Positions 43,911 through 52,165 of a stretch of 64,000 nt of DNA are shown here, one piece after another (position 1 is the first letter of the stretch; every line of letters starts with the position of its first letter). Where the stretch lies: contig CANMHG010000004.1 in the NCBI GenBank assembly GCA_947497585.1, forward strand, positions 124,001-188,000. Direction: 5' to 3'. The notes beneath the pieces were generated by a model. The model did no database searches. It was not told the DNA's origin and saw nothing but the letters and a program-made list of their open reading frames with translations. The position numbers and the translations under genes were made by a program. The stretch is from an uncultured Bacillaceae bacterium. GTDB lineage: Bacteria; Bacillota; Bacilli; Bacillales; Bacillaceae_L.

Positions 43911-45104
43911 ATGCAACACGAAAAGAAGAGTGGTTTACAAGTGCTGATAGAGATTTTACTCGTATCAACAAGGCTTGGATTTACGTCGTTTGGCGGACCA
44001 GTTGCTCATTTAGGTTATTTTCATAATGAATATATCCGAAGAAGAAATTGGATGGATGAAAAAAGCTATGCAGATTTAGTAGCATTGTGTCAGTTCCTTC
44101 CAGGACCTGCTAGTAGTCAGGTGGGAATTGGGATCGGTGTTATGCGGGCAGGTGTACTAGGAGGGATTGTCTCATTTATTGGTTTTACCTTACCTTCTGT
44201 TCTAGCTTTAATACTATTTGCCATGGTCCTACAAGGATTTGATGTTGGGACGGCAGGATGGATTCATGGGTTAAAACTAGTAGCAGTAGCAGTTGTAGCT
44301 CATGCTATCATAGGGATGGCTGAAAAATTAACACCAGATTTAAAGCGAAAATCTATTGCGCTATTTGCCTTAGTCGGAACATTATTATGGCAGACGGCGT
44401 TTACACAAGTTGGAGTCATACTAATTGCAGGTTTTATTGGGTATCTACTATATAAAGGGCAGACCGATAAGGATGAAAGTAGAGTTCAATTTCCGATTTC
44501 TCGTACCTTTGGGGCTGTATGTTTAGCACTATTTTTTGGATTACTAATTTTACTTCCTATTTTACGAGAAATGACTAGCTTGAATTGGATAGCTATGTTT
44601 GATAGTTTTTATCGCTCAGGTTCTCTTGTGTTTGGTGGAGGGCATGTTGTGTTGCCTTTACTAGAGCGTGAATTTGTCCCGACTGGATGGATGAGTGAAG
44701 AAGCATTCTTGGCTGGATATGGTGCGACTCAAGCAGTTCCAGGTCCATTGTTTACATTTGCTGCCTATCTCGGAACAGTAATTAGTGGATGGCAAGGGGG
44801 ATTACTAGCAACTATTGCGATATTCTTACCAGCATTTTTATTAGTTCTAGGGACTCTACCTTTTTGGGATGCATTACGTAAGAATGAAATAATTAGGGGA
44901 GCCTTAATGGGAGTGAACGCTGCGGTTGTAGGGATACTAATTTCTGCATTTTACCTACCTATCTGGACAAGTTCGATTCTAGCTCCAATCGACTTCGCCT
45001 TTGCAGCTATATTATTTAGTATGCTTGTCTTCTGGAAATTGCCACCTTGGATCATCGTGGTAACAGGAGCACTAGGTGGGCTAGTATTAGGAATGCTATT
45101 TTAA
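43911..45104 (+). CDS. chrA: Chromate transporter, ChrA family (long form)
   Basis: Membrane protein of 397 residues with two homologous halves, the long-chain CHR type that exports chromate. Half one has GFTSFGGPVAHLGYFHNEYI and FLPGPASSQVGI; half two has GSLVFGGGHVVLPLLEREFV and TQAVPGPLFTFAAYLG. B. subtilis instead carries split short forms. GAAAGGTGAG precedes the ATG. Likely co-transcribed with padR and so inducible. Confidence 0.9.
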   Translation: MQHEKKSGLQVLIEILLVSTRLGFTSFGGPVAHLGYFHNEYIRRRNWMDEKSYADLVALCQFLPGPASSQVGIGIGVMRAGVLGGIVSFIGFTLPSVLALILFAMVLQGFDVGTAGWIHGLKLVAVAVVAHAIIGMAEKLTPDLKRKSIALFALVGTLLWQTAFTQVGVILIAGFIGYLLYKGQTDKDESRVQFPISRTFGAVCLALFFGLLILLPILREMTSLNWIAMFDSFYRSGSLVFGGGHVVLPLLEREFVPTGWMSEEAFLAGYGATQAVPGPLFTFAAYLGTVISGWQGGLLATIAIFLPAFLLVLGTLPFWDALRKNEIIRGALMGVNAAVVGILISAFYLPIWTSSILAPIDFAFAAILFSMLVFWKLPPWIIVVTGALGGLVLGMLF

Positions 45105-45115
45105 TTGTGTCTTGA

Positions 45116-45167
45116 GGGGCCTGACCCTCGCTACGTTAAAGCATTAACGCGGCGGGGGGCAGGCCCC
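45116..45167. repeat. Dispersed palindrome between convergent genes
   Basis: Core GGGGCCTGACCCTC and GGGGGGCAGGCCCC, each with small changes; centre CGTTAAAGCATTAACG. Eleven and seven bases separate it from the two stop codons. ACATTTTTTATTT follows. Confidence 0.9.
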
Positions 45168-45174
45168 ACATTTT

Positions 45175-45690
45175 TTATTTATTCCATTCTTCTCTTAAGA
45201 CTGCATAGTAATACTCATCCCACCATCCATCTCCAGCAGGTATGCACTTCTTGAAGTAGCCTTCTTTACGCATTCCGATTTTCTCCATAATTCTATAAGA
45301 ACCGATGTTTTCTGGTTGGCAAGTTGCTACTACACGGTGTAGGTGTAGCTCTTCAAATGCATAGCCTAAAACAGCTTTTGCAGCTTCAGAAGCATAGCCC
45401 TTCCCATAGTAGTTTTGATTAAAAACCCAACCAATTTCATACGTATGATCACCGAAATATTTATGAAAGACGATATGACCGATAAGTTTTTCTGTTTCGG
45501 TCAAGAAAACTGGAAAGTACTTTGCCTGCTCACCCTGATTTTCGATAACAAACTTCTTGGCTTGCTCCTCCGAAAAGACACCCTCTGGAATATACGTCAT
45601 AACAGTGGGCTCTGACGTATATTCGTATACAGCCTCCCAATCCTTCTCTTCAAATTCACGTATAACTAAACGCTCTGTTGTTAAATACAT
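45175..45690 (-). CDS. GNAT acetyltransferase (RimJ/RimL-like)
   Basis: N-acetyltransferase of 171 residues: TERLVIREFEEKDWEAVYEY at the start, acetyl-CoA loop NQNYYGKGYASEAAKAVLGY, then HRVVATCQPENIGSYRIMEK and IGMRKEG. The amine substrate is unknown. GGGGATAG precedes the ATG. Confidence 0.85.
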   Translation of the reverse strand: MYLTTERLVIREFEEKDWEAVYEYTSEPTVMTYIPEGVFSEEQAKKFVIENQGEQAKYFPVFLTETEKLIGHIVFHKYFGDHTYEIGWVFNQNYYGKGYASEAAKAVLGYAFEELHLHRVVATCQPENIGSYRIMEKIGMRKEGYFKKCIPAGDGWWDEYYYAVLREEWNK

Positions 45691-45771
45691 ACAAACTATC
45701 CCCTTACCAAAAATGTCTCACTACTTTTGGTTCGACAACAAGGGAAGATTTTCCTCCTAAATATGTCTTGA

Positions 45772-45823
45772 GGGGCCTGACCCCCAGTGCGTTAAAGCTT
45801 TAACGTACTGGGGGTCAGGCCCC
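45772..45823. repeat. Dispersed palindrome in a divergent region
   Basis: Standard arms, centre AGTGCGTTAAAGCTTTAACGTACT, a 24-base perfect inner palindrome. Flank ATATGTCTTGA precedes it. Confidence 0.93.
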
Positions 45824-45861
45824 AAACATGAGTTACCACCGCTTTTTGAGTGAGAGTAGTT

Positions 45862-45902
45862 CTTCTCCAAGCACCAGCTAGGCTAGCTGGTGCTTGGAGA
45901 AG
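45862..45902. repeat. Perfect 19-bp inverted repeat with 3-nt loop
   Basis: CTTCTCCAAGCACCAGCTA, loop GGC, then TAGCTGGTGCTTGGAGAAG. It is unrelated in sequence to the dispersed palindrome 39 bp away. No T-run follows, so it is not a standard terminator. It may be the remains of an element or a processing site. Confidence 0.85.
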
Positions 45903-46460
45903 TGGGTAGGTTAATAGGAATAGGATTCCTCATACAAATTGTCTATATCGTGATATTGAGAAACTTAAAGGTAGTTCGTTGACGATGATACATCAGCCCT
46001 GATATTAATAGACTAAAGGGGAGTACCAGAAGGGTTAGAAGGCCCACAATTAAATAGAATTGGAAGAATAGGGCAAGTATGATTCTTGGAATGAATACGA
46101 AAATATAAAGCTAGGTTTTCTGCTACGAAACATGAATATAAACTCCTTTCTATTAAAAGTAAGTAGTTTATACGAATGTTTGTTTTTCCTAAGAAGATTG
46201 GACACTTATCGATATCTATATGAAAATAAACGAAAAATAGACTAATAGAGGAGGAACATCAGGTTGGTTAGTGGGCTATATGTGAGGGTAAAGGGAAGAC
46301 TGATTGAAGATATTCCTATACTGTTTTAATCCTGCCTATTGCTTTTAAGTTTTTTCTGTGTTAATCTAAGAAAGAATTATTTTTGTTCGGTTCTATAGGG
46401 TATGAATAAGTTTCTACTTTTCGACTTCGATATCTAATTGAGCAATTATAGTAATAAACA
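45903..46460. other. Long gene-free stretch with a possible tiny frame
   Basis: About 560 nt of AT-rich sequence before the cold shock gene. The only coding hint is TTG 46264, nine bases after AGGAGGAAC, opening 21 codons to 46329 (LIEDIPILF at the end). I rate it low. The last part is probably the long 5' leader of the cold shock mRNA. Confidence 0.4.
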
Positions 46461-46493
46461 GTGGAAAAGATCCACGTTCAGGAGGAAACAAAC

Positions 46494-46694
46494 ATGCAAC
46501 AAGGTACAGTAAAATGGTTTAACGCAGAAAAAGGTTTCGGATTTATCGAAGTTCAAGGTGGAGAAGACGTATTCGTACATTTCTCAGCTATCCAAGGCGA
46601 CGGTTTCAAATCTTTAGACGAAGGTCAAAAAGTATCGTTTGAAGTTGAGCAAGGTCAACGTGGCCCTCAAGCTACTAACGTTAACAAAATCTAA
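46494..46694 (+). CDS. Cold shock protein (CspB/C/D family)
   Basis: RNA-binding protein of 66 residues with one cold shock domain. RNP1 KGFGFI and RNP2 VFVHF are intact, and the start [18 protein letters not shown] is closest to CspC among B. subtilis paralogues. It binds single-stranded RNA and keeps it unfolded. ATG 46494 follows AGGAGGAAA. A small hairpin (GTGGA/TCCAC, 46461-46475) sits directly before the ribosome site and could tune translation with temperature. A terminator follows. Confidence 0.95.
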   Translation: MQQGTVKWFNAEKGFGFIEVQGGEDVFVHFSAIQGDGFKSLDEGQKVSFEVEQGQRGPQATNVNKI

Positions 46695-46712
46695 TTTTTA
46701 AACCATAATAAA

Positions 46713-46741
46713 AAGGACTCAGTTATCTGAGTTCTTTTTTT
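46713..46741 (+). terminator. Intrinsic terminator of the cold shock gene
   Basis: GGACTCAG pairs with CTGAGTTC over TTAT, followed by TTTTTT. Confidence 0.87.
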
Positions 46742-46771
46742 TATTGCTTTTTAAAATAGAAAAATACACAC

Positions 46772-46839
46772 AAAAAAGGCGACTAACGTAAAAAAGTCTC
46801 CATTAACAATGGATTCTTCCTTTACATTAGTTCGCCTTT
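46772..46839 (-). terminator. Long imperfect hairpin, probable terminator of ykkCD
   Basis: On the minus strand AAAGGCGAACTAATGTAAA pairs with TTTACGTTAGTCGCCTTT (one bulge, one G-T pair), with an inner stem CCATT/AATGG, and is followed by T. It lies about 125 nt beyond ykkD. Confidence 0.65.
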
Positions 46840-46963
46840 AGGCCAAACATGTTAGAAAAGATAAAAAATGGTTACATAGAGCATACCACACCAGTGTCGA
46901 ATTACCAATCTTTATTTTCAAAAAAATGTATAAATCTGTCGATTGAGTATTTGTTTTAAAATT

Positions 46964-47278
46964 TTATGATACAAGTTTCAGTCCAATTGCGGCACTTAAA
47001 ACCATTCCAATAAAGAAAAGTCTTTTCCAATCTTTTGATTCTCCGTACAAGACCATCCCAAGTATTGCGCCACCGGCAGCACCAATTCCAGTCCAAATGG
47101 CATAGGCAGTTCCCATAGGTAGAGTTTCCATTGCAAAGGATAGAAAGAGAAAGCTTGCACCAAAACTGAGTATTAATAAACCAAGGGTTTGCCAATTACG
47201 TTTTTTATGAAACGCGTTAATCATTGCCACCCCAATCATTTCAAAAATTCCTGCTAGTATTAAAGAAATCCAGGCCAT
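46964..47278 (-). CDS. ykkD: SMR-family efflux protein, YkkD-like
   Basis: Small multidrug resistance protein of 104 residues with four membrane helices. The proton-coupling Glu13 is in helix 1 (GIFEMIGVAM), and the block PMGTAYAIWTGIGAAGGAI is the SMR signature. It should pair with YkkC as a heteromer that exports cationic drugs or guanidinium-like compounds. Its ATG shares one base with the ykkC stop (TAATG), so expression is coupled. Confidence 0.9.
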   Translation of the reverse strand: MAWISLILAGIFEMIGVAMINAFHKKRNWQTLGLLILSFGASFLFLSFAMETLPMGTAYAIWTGIGAAGGAILGMVLYGESKDWKRLFFIGMVLSAAIGLKLVS

Positions 47279-47619
47279 TATATTTCATCTCCTTTAGGAG
47301 AAGGTTCAACTGTGACTACCTTTAGTCCGATAACTCCAACTAAGAGCACAACGATTAATAAGACTTTTTCTATTTTAAATGGCTCGCCAAATAAAAGTAT
47401 TTCTGATAAAACTGTTCCTGCTGTTCCAAGCCCTACAAACACAGCATAGACAGTTCCAACGGGAAGGTTACGCCCAGCCATGATCATTAAATAAAAGCTG
47501 ATACCAATGGCGATGAACGTACCAGTCCATGTCCAAAAGTCGTCAGAGTGCTTTAAACCAATGACCCAACATACTTCGAAAAGAGCGGCAACAAACACTT
47601 TTGCCCAATTTGCATTCAT
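47278..47619 (-). CDS. ykkC: SMR-family efflux protein, YkkC-like
   Basis: First gene of the pair: 113 residues, four helices, Glu15 in helix 1 ([14 protein letters not shown]) and signature [18 protein letters not shown], very near B. subtilis YkkC. GGTGGAGG precedes the ATG. In many bacteria ykkC genes follow a guanidine riboswitch. I looked in the leader and found none of its conserved parts, so regulation here is probably different. Confidence 0.9.
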   Translation of the reverse strand: MNANWAKVFVAALFEVCWVIGLKHSDDFWTWTGTFIAIGISFYLMIMAGRNLPVGTVYAVFVGLGTAGTVLSEILLFGEPFKIEKVLLIVVLLVGVIGLKVVTVEPSPKGDEI

Positions 47620-47711
47620 ATTAACTTACCTCCACCTGCTAGTCTTACCCATAAAAACTTCGAGACAATTCTCACGAGCGTTAATCCTTAAACCAAAACA
47701 TAACGTTGAAC

Positions 47712-48221
47712 CTAAAATTCTATTGAAAAGTATTTTAAGTCTTCTGCTTGATGTGGAAGAGTAAGATTCCGTTCATAGGTCATCCCTAGTTTTTTTAGAA
47801 GTGCAGAAGATGTAGTGTTATTAATCGTAGTAATAGCAACGATACGTTTCAGTCCTAGTTGTTGATTTCCATATACCAATGTTGCGGCCGCGGCTTCATA
47901 GGCATAGCCATTAGACTGATATTCTGAGAGTAGTGCAAAACCAATATCTATATCTTCTAGGGTGATTCTTTTTATTAACCCGCACATACCAATGGGTGTA
48001 CTGTTTTCTTTTAGTTCAACTATGTATAGCCCAAATCCTAATTTTTCATACATATCTATTGGCCCTGTAAGTATATAATGTTCAGCATCTTCTATTGTTT
48101 TAACACCCTTATCACCTATAAAACGCAACCAGGACTCGTCATTCAACAATTTAAGAATAAAAGGAGCATCATTTTTCGTGATCAGACGTAAAATTAACCT
48201 GTCTGTTTCCATTACTTTCAA
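47712..48221 (-). CDS. GNAT acetyltransferase
   Basis: N-acetyltransferase of about 169 residues: TDRLILRLITKNDAPFILKL at the start, NGYAYEAAAATLVYGNQQLG as acetyl-CoA region, RIVAITTINNTTSSALLKKL at the end. TTG 48221 has GAGGTG eight bases upstream; ATG 48212 is the alternative. It precedes ykkC by 92 nt in the same direction. Confidence 0.83.
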   Translation of the reverse strand: MKVMETDRLILRLITKNDAPFILKLLNDESWLRFIGDKGVKTIEDAEHYILTGPIDMYEKLGFGLYIVELKENSTPIGMCGLIKRITLEDIDIGFALLSEYQSNGYAYEAAAATLVYGNQQLGLKRIVAITTINNTTSSALLKKLGMTYERNLTLPHQAEDLKYFSIEF

Positions 48222-48354
48222 TTTAAATTCACCTCACCGTTTTAAGCAACAAATCAAAACCTAAAACCATCATAACACAAGGACAGTATATTGTTTTTAT
48301 ACTTAACTTCATAAATGGTAAAATGACTTTACGAAAAGAAATGGAGTGAGGCTA

Positions 48355-49272
48355 TTGAAAAAACTTAGATTAGGTACTAGCTCAATGGAGGTAGGCGAAA
48401 TTGCATTAGGGTGCATGCGCATGGCAAGTCTTTCAGCAAACGAAGCGGCAAATGTAATAGAACATGCCTCCGAAAGTGGAGTGGATTTGTTTGACCATGC
48501 TGATATATATGGAGGAGGAAAATCAGAGGAAGTATTTGCACAAGCATTAGAATTGACATCAAGAAAAAGAGACCAGATGATCATTCAAACAAAATGCGGA
48601 ATACGCAAAGTTTTCTTTGACTTTTCAAAAGAGCATATATTATCTTCAGTCGATGGAAGTCTTCAGCGATTAAAAATGGATTATATTGATATTTTATTAC
48701 TACATCGTCCGGATGCTTTAATGGAACCTGAAGAAGTTGCTGAAGCATTTACGATATTGAAGGAAAGTGGCAAGGTTCGTTACTTTGGGGTTAGCAATCA
48801 AAACCCAATGCAGATTGAACTACTAAAAAAATACCTAAAAGATGATTTGATTGTGAATCAACTACAAATGAGTTTAATGCACACACCCATGATTGATGCA
48901 GGATTAAATGTGAATATGCAGCATGATCCCGCGGTAGTTCGTGACAGTGGCGTTCTAGAGTACAGTCGTCTACATAATATGACCATTCAAGCATGGTCAC
49001 CTTTTCAGTACGGGATGATCGAGGGAACCTTTATTGGAAACGAGAATTATCCAGAAATCAATACAAAGCTAAAAGAGCTGGCAGAGAAAAAAGGGGTTAC
49101 AAACTCAGCCATTGCAATAGCATGGATTCTACGCCATCCTGCTCGAATACAACCAGTTATCGGCTCAATGAATCCACAGCGAATTAAGGACATTGCAGCA
49201 GCTTCAACGATTGAATTAACAAGACAAGAATGGTACGAACTCTATCGCTCAGCAGGAAACAAACTACCATAA
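48355..49272 (+). CDS. Aldo/keto reductase (YcsN-type group)
   Basis: NADPH-dependent oxidoreductase of 305 residues with a TIM barrel. The catalytic tetrad is Asp47, Tyr52, Lys80 and His117 (FDHADIYGGGKSEE, IIQTKCGI, LLLHRPD). The cofactor end IQPVIGSMNPQRIKDI is normal. TTG 48355 follows GGAGTGAG. Members of this group reduce varied carbonyls, and the natural substrate is not known. Confidence 0.87.
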   Translation: MKKLRLGTSSMEVGEIALGCMRMASLSANEAANVIEHASESGVDLFDHADIYGGGKSEEVFAQALELTSRKRDQMIIQTKCGIRKVFFDFSKEHILSSVDGSLQRLKMDYIDILLLHRPDALMEPEEVAEAFTILKESGKVRYFGVSNQNPMQIELLKKYLKDDLIVNQLQMSLMHTPMIDAGLNVNMQHDPAVVRDSGVLEYSRLHNMTIQAWSPFQYGMIEGTFIGNENYPEINTKLKELAEKKGVTNSAIAIAWILRHPARIQPVIGSMNPQRIKDIAAASTIELTRQEWYELYRSAGNKLP

Positions 49273-49280
49273 ATTATTTT

Positions 49281-49325
49281 GGGGCCTGATCCTTCACCGC
49301 GCTAAAGCGGTGGGGGTCAGGCCCC
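49281..49325. repeat. Shortened palindrome with duplicated flank
   Basis: GGGGCCTGATCCTTC, short centre GCGCTAAAGC, GGTGGGGGTCAGGCCCC. The piece AGGCCCCATTTGT is then repeated at 49319-49339, as if the end had been copied twice. Confidence 0.85.
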
Positions 49326-49428
49326 ATTTGTAGGCCCCATTTGTCATAAATTTGGAAATTAGTTTACATTTATTTTGAAAGTAATGGGAATGCTCGAAAT
49401 AGGTAACTAAATTTATTTGGAGATGGTA

Positions 49429-50535
49429 GTGTTGGATGTTGCAATTATGGGTGCTGGTCTGTCCGGTTTAGCTTGTGCAATAACTCTTGAAAAGAATGGG
49501 GTTACTCCAACTATTTTTGAAAAGAGAAGTAGAGTAGGAGACCGTTTTGTTTGTGGTGAATCTCTCCTATCTATTTTCTTACGTCCAGTTAATGACTGTA
49601 TCGAAACGCTATCCGAGGAATATGGGATATATCTTCAGCCGTCTGCACCTATTCAAAAGATGGAAATTTTTTCGAAACATAACAAAGCAATAATTGAGGG
49701 GCATCTTGGTTTTAGTAACGTTAGAGGGAGAGAGCACGATTCTTTCGAATCCCAACTTCAACGTCAGACAAAATCCGAAATTTGTTTTAATTCTACAAAA
49801 ACCTATGAAGAGTTACAGCGAACTTATACCCATGTTGTTATGGCGACAGGGGACGGAGATTATACAAAAAAGATGAAAAATTATCGGGAGGATTTATCGG
49901 TTTCGGTAAAAGGGGTAACAGTTGAGGGGAATTTTGACCGCTACACTGTTATGACGTGGCTCAATTACGATTTTGCACCCTTTGGCTATTGCTATCTAAT
50001 TCCATTTTCTGAAAAAGAAGCATCTATTTCTCTTGCAATCCCCGATTTACCAGAAAATCGGGACATCGATATAAATAAATTATGGGACAATTTTTTCAAA
50101 AGTGTGCAATCTGAGCTCTTACAAGACCTTAAGGTAACAGACGAATTTAATATTATTGACTACACAATTGGAATTAGTGATAAAGGGCGAGTTGGTAATA
50201 CGTTTTTTGTGGGCAATTGTTTTGGGAGTATGATGCCGTTTTTAGGCTTTGGTCAGTTTACATCAATCGTCAGTGGAGTGTTTGCAGCCTATGACATTTG
50301 TGGAATTGGTAAGTACGAGAAACTAATGGAATCACACCGTCAAAGCTACGAAAACTCGCTAGTATTAAGAAGAGCAATGGAGCAAGTATCTAACGAAGGT
50401 TTAGATCGAATTGTCCAGGGACTACAAGGGTACTGGGGAGAGAAGTTATTTCACACGACGATGATTAATCCCTTAGGGGTAGCGAGTTACTTACTTCGTC
50501 CTTATATAAAATTGAAAAGAGGAGTGACCTCGTAA
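49429..50535 (+). CDS. FAD-dependent oxidoreductase
   Basis: Flavoprotein of about 368 residues. The dinucleotide fold GAGLSG is at residues 8-13 with the usual Glu later (FEKRSRVG). The ATGDG segment and the VGNCFGSMMPFLGFGQ block are those of geranylgeranyl-reductase/halogenase-like flavoproteins. GTG 49429 is used behind GGAG; TTG 49432 is possible. Its stop overlaps the start of a DUF3231 gene. Substrate unknown. Confidence 0.75.
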   Translation: MLDVAIMGAGLSGLACAITLEKNGVTPTIFEKRSRVGDRFVCGESLLSIFLRPVNDCIETLSEEYGIYLQPSAPIQKMEIFSKHNKAIIEGHLGFSNVRGREHDSFESQLQRQTKSEICFNSTKTYEELQRTYTHVVMATGDGDYTKKMKNYREDLSVSVKGVTVEGNFDRYTVMTWLNYDFAPFGYCYLIPFSEKEASISLAIPDLPENRDIDINKLWDNFFKSVQSELLQDLKVTDEFNIIDYTIGISDKGRVGNTFFVGNCFGSMMPFLGFGQFTSIVSGVFAAYDICGIGKYEKLMESHRQSYENSLVLRRAMEQVSNEGLDRIVQGLQGYWGEKLFHTTMINPLGVASYLLRPYIKLKRGVTS

Positions 50536-51524
50536 TGAGTGTTAAGAATACAATCTCTCTTACAGCATCTGAACTTGGTTATCTATGGACAGGTTATTCA
50601 ATTAATGAAATGTCAATGTGGTATTTAACAGCGTTTATGAACCAAGTAAAAGATGAGGAGATAAAGGAATTATATGCATTTGCCTTAGAAGGTACCAAGA
50701 AAATCTTAGATGGCCGTAAAACGTTACTTAGTAATGAAGGATATGCAATTCCTGTAGGTTTTTCAGAAAAAGATATACATACTGATGCTGTACAACTCTA
50801 TTCAGACAGATTTCTATTATATTATTTACATGTAGGGGCTCAAGTTGGTCTTGAGTTTCATGCAAGGGCAGTGGCAATGGCAACTAGAGAAGATGTTCGA
50901 AGTTATCTCAAGGATTGCTTGGAATCGTCAACTAGGTTAAGTGATAAAGTAACTACTCTCTCATTAAATAAAGGATTATATTGGAGAACACCAACATTAC
51001 CAGCACCTTCCTCGCCAGAGCACATCCAAAAAGCAAGCTATTTGAATGGATGGTTTGGTGATATCCGCCCTTTAAACAGCATGGAACTTGCTAATTTATA
51101 TGAAATTATCGGTCTGTTAATGATGATTGAAACCCTGTGTATAGGATTTGCACAAACAACTGATTGTGAAGAAGTTGCACAAATTTGTAAAAAGGCAGCA
51201 GATATTTCTAAGAAGCTTTTCGATGACTTAATCGATCTTTTAAAGGAAGATAAATTGCCAACGCCTCCTAGTTATTCTGCAGAAATGACTGATACGAAGG
51301 ATCGAGTGTTTTCCGATCAACTCATGATTGCTCATGTTGCTGGCCTGTTTGGCTCTCTTTTATCTCAGTACGGTTTCTCACTAGGCGCTATCATGAAGCA
51401 TGATTTACTAACAACTTATACCACACACATCTCAAGAACTGGTACATTCACTGAAAAAGTCTCACGCTTTATGATTGACAAAGAATGGCTTGAAAAAGTT
51501 CCAGGAGTTATAAACCGAGCATAA
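50535..51524 (+). CDS. DUF3231-family protein (two ferritin-like repeats)
   Basis: Protein of 329 residues made of two similar all-helical halves (about 5-165 and 175-325) of the DUF3231 kind. Each begins with a helix like LTASELGYLWTGYSINEMS and contains QLYSDRFLLYYLHVGAQVGLEFHARA or the second-half equal. The helices carry spaced Glu/His and may form a ferritin-like bundle. Translation is coupled to the FAD enzyme (TAATG), suggesting a joint role. Family function is not known. Confidence 0.78.
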   Translation: MSVKNTISLTASELGYLWTGYSINEMSMWYLTAFMNQVKDEEIKELYAFALEGTKKILDGRKTLLSNEGYAIPVGFSEKDIHTDAVQLYSDRFLLYYLHVGAQVGLEFHARAVAMATREDVRSYLKDCLESSTRLSDKVTTLSLNKGLYWRTPTLPAPSSPEHIQKASYLNGWFGDIRPLNSMELANLYEIIGLLMMIETLCIGFAQTTDCEEVAQICKKAADISKKLFDDLIDLLKEDKLPTPPSYSAEMTDTKDRVFSDQLMIAHVAGLFGSLLSQYGFSLGAIMKHDLLTTYTTHISRTGTFTEKVSRFMIDKEWLEKVPGVINRA

Positions 51525-51528
51525 AATT

Positions 51529-51594
51529 GGGGCCTAAAATTGGGGCCTGACCCCCGGTGCGTTAATGCATTAACGCGCTGGGGGTCAGGCCCCC
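51529..51594. repeat. Dispersed palindrome with duplicated left end
   Basis: A partial GGGGCCTAAAATT at 51529-51541 precedes the full unit (51542-51594), copying its first bases plus AAAATT. Centre GCGTTAATGCATTAACGC is a perfect palindrome. Confidence 0.9.
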
Positions 51595-51606
51595 TTTGAC
51601 ATAAAT

Positions 51607-51948
51607 TTAGCGTTTGTGGCGAAGTGTATTGTTTTGGACTCCGAAGCGTGCATTGATTTGTCCTTGTCTCATTTCTTCACGAGCAGCGCGTTCTGCGTCT
51701 TGTTTTTCTCGTTTCATTTCTTGGCGGATCTCATAAGTTTGGACGCCATCTTCTATTAAGTTAGCAATCTTCATTAATGTTTCGATATCGTTAAAGGAGT
51801 ATTTTCTGTTTTTGCCTTTGGACCGCTCTGGAAAAATTAATTGACGCTCTTCGTAATATCGGATTTGTCGCTCTGAAAGACCGGTTAATTCACATACTGT
51901 TCCGATTGTAATGACCTTTTTGTCTTTATAAGAGGATTCCCCAGTCAT
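51607..51948 (-). CDS. tnrA: Nitrogen regulator TnrA (MerR family)
   Basis: MerR-type regulator of 113 residues, master activator in nitrogen limitation. The winged helix (VITIGTVCELTGLSERQIRY) and wing YSFNDIETLMKI are near identical in layout to TnrA. The C-terminal GQINARF resembles the tail by which feedback-inhibited glutamine synthetase holds TnrA; GlnR differs there. ATG 51948 with AGGTGAG upstream is chosen over GTG 51957. Divergent from amtB, with two perfect TnrA boxes in the gap. Confidence 0.88.
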   Translation of the reverse strand: MTGESSYKDKKVITIGTVCELTGLSERQIRYYEERQLIFPERSKGKNRKYSFNDIETLMKIANLIEDGVQTYEIRQEMKREKQDAERAAREEMRQGQINARFGVQNNTLRHKR

Positions 51949-52029
51949 CGTTCTCACCTCACGAAAAGAAGTTTAGAAATCTGGTTTTCTATCATTTTAC
52001 AAGATATATGCCGAAAAGGTAACACTTAA

Positions 52030-52046
52030 TGTTAAGAAAACTCACA
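52030..52046. promoter_or_regulatory. TnrA box facing tnrA
   Basis: TGTTAAGAAAACTCACA is an exact TGTNA-N7-TNACA. On the minus strand a TAAAAT at 51999-51994 could be the tnrA -10, which places the box centre at about -50, as in TnrA-activated promoters. This would give tnrA autoactivation. Confidence 0.7.
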
Positions 52047-52070
52047 AATTATTTAATATTCAAATTTATA

Positions 52071-52122
52071 TGTTAGATAATCTTACAGACTCATAGATGT
52101 CAGATTTTACTACAGATATAAT
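52071..52122 (+). promoter_or_regulatory. TnrA box and promoter of amtB
   Basis: TGTTAGATAATCTTACA (52071-52087) is an exact TnrA box. TATAAT lies at 52117-52122, so the box centre is about -50 from the expected start, as known for nrgA in B. subtilis. A third site with one mismatch, TGTCAGATTTTACTACA, overlaps at 52098-52114. Confidence 0.78.
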
Positions 52123-52165
52123 CAGAACTACATTAAATCAAACAGATGAGGGAGAGGATTAAAAA

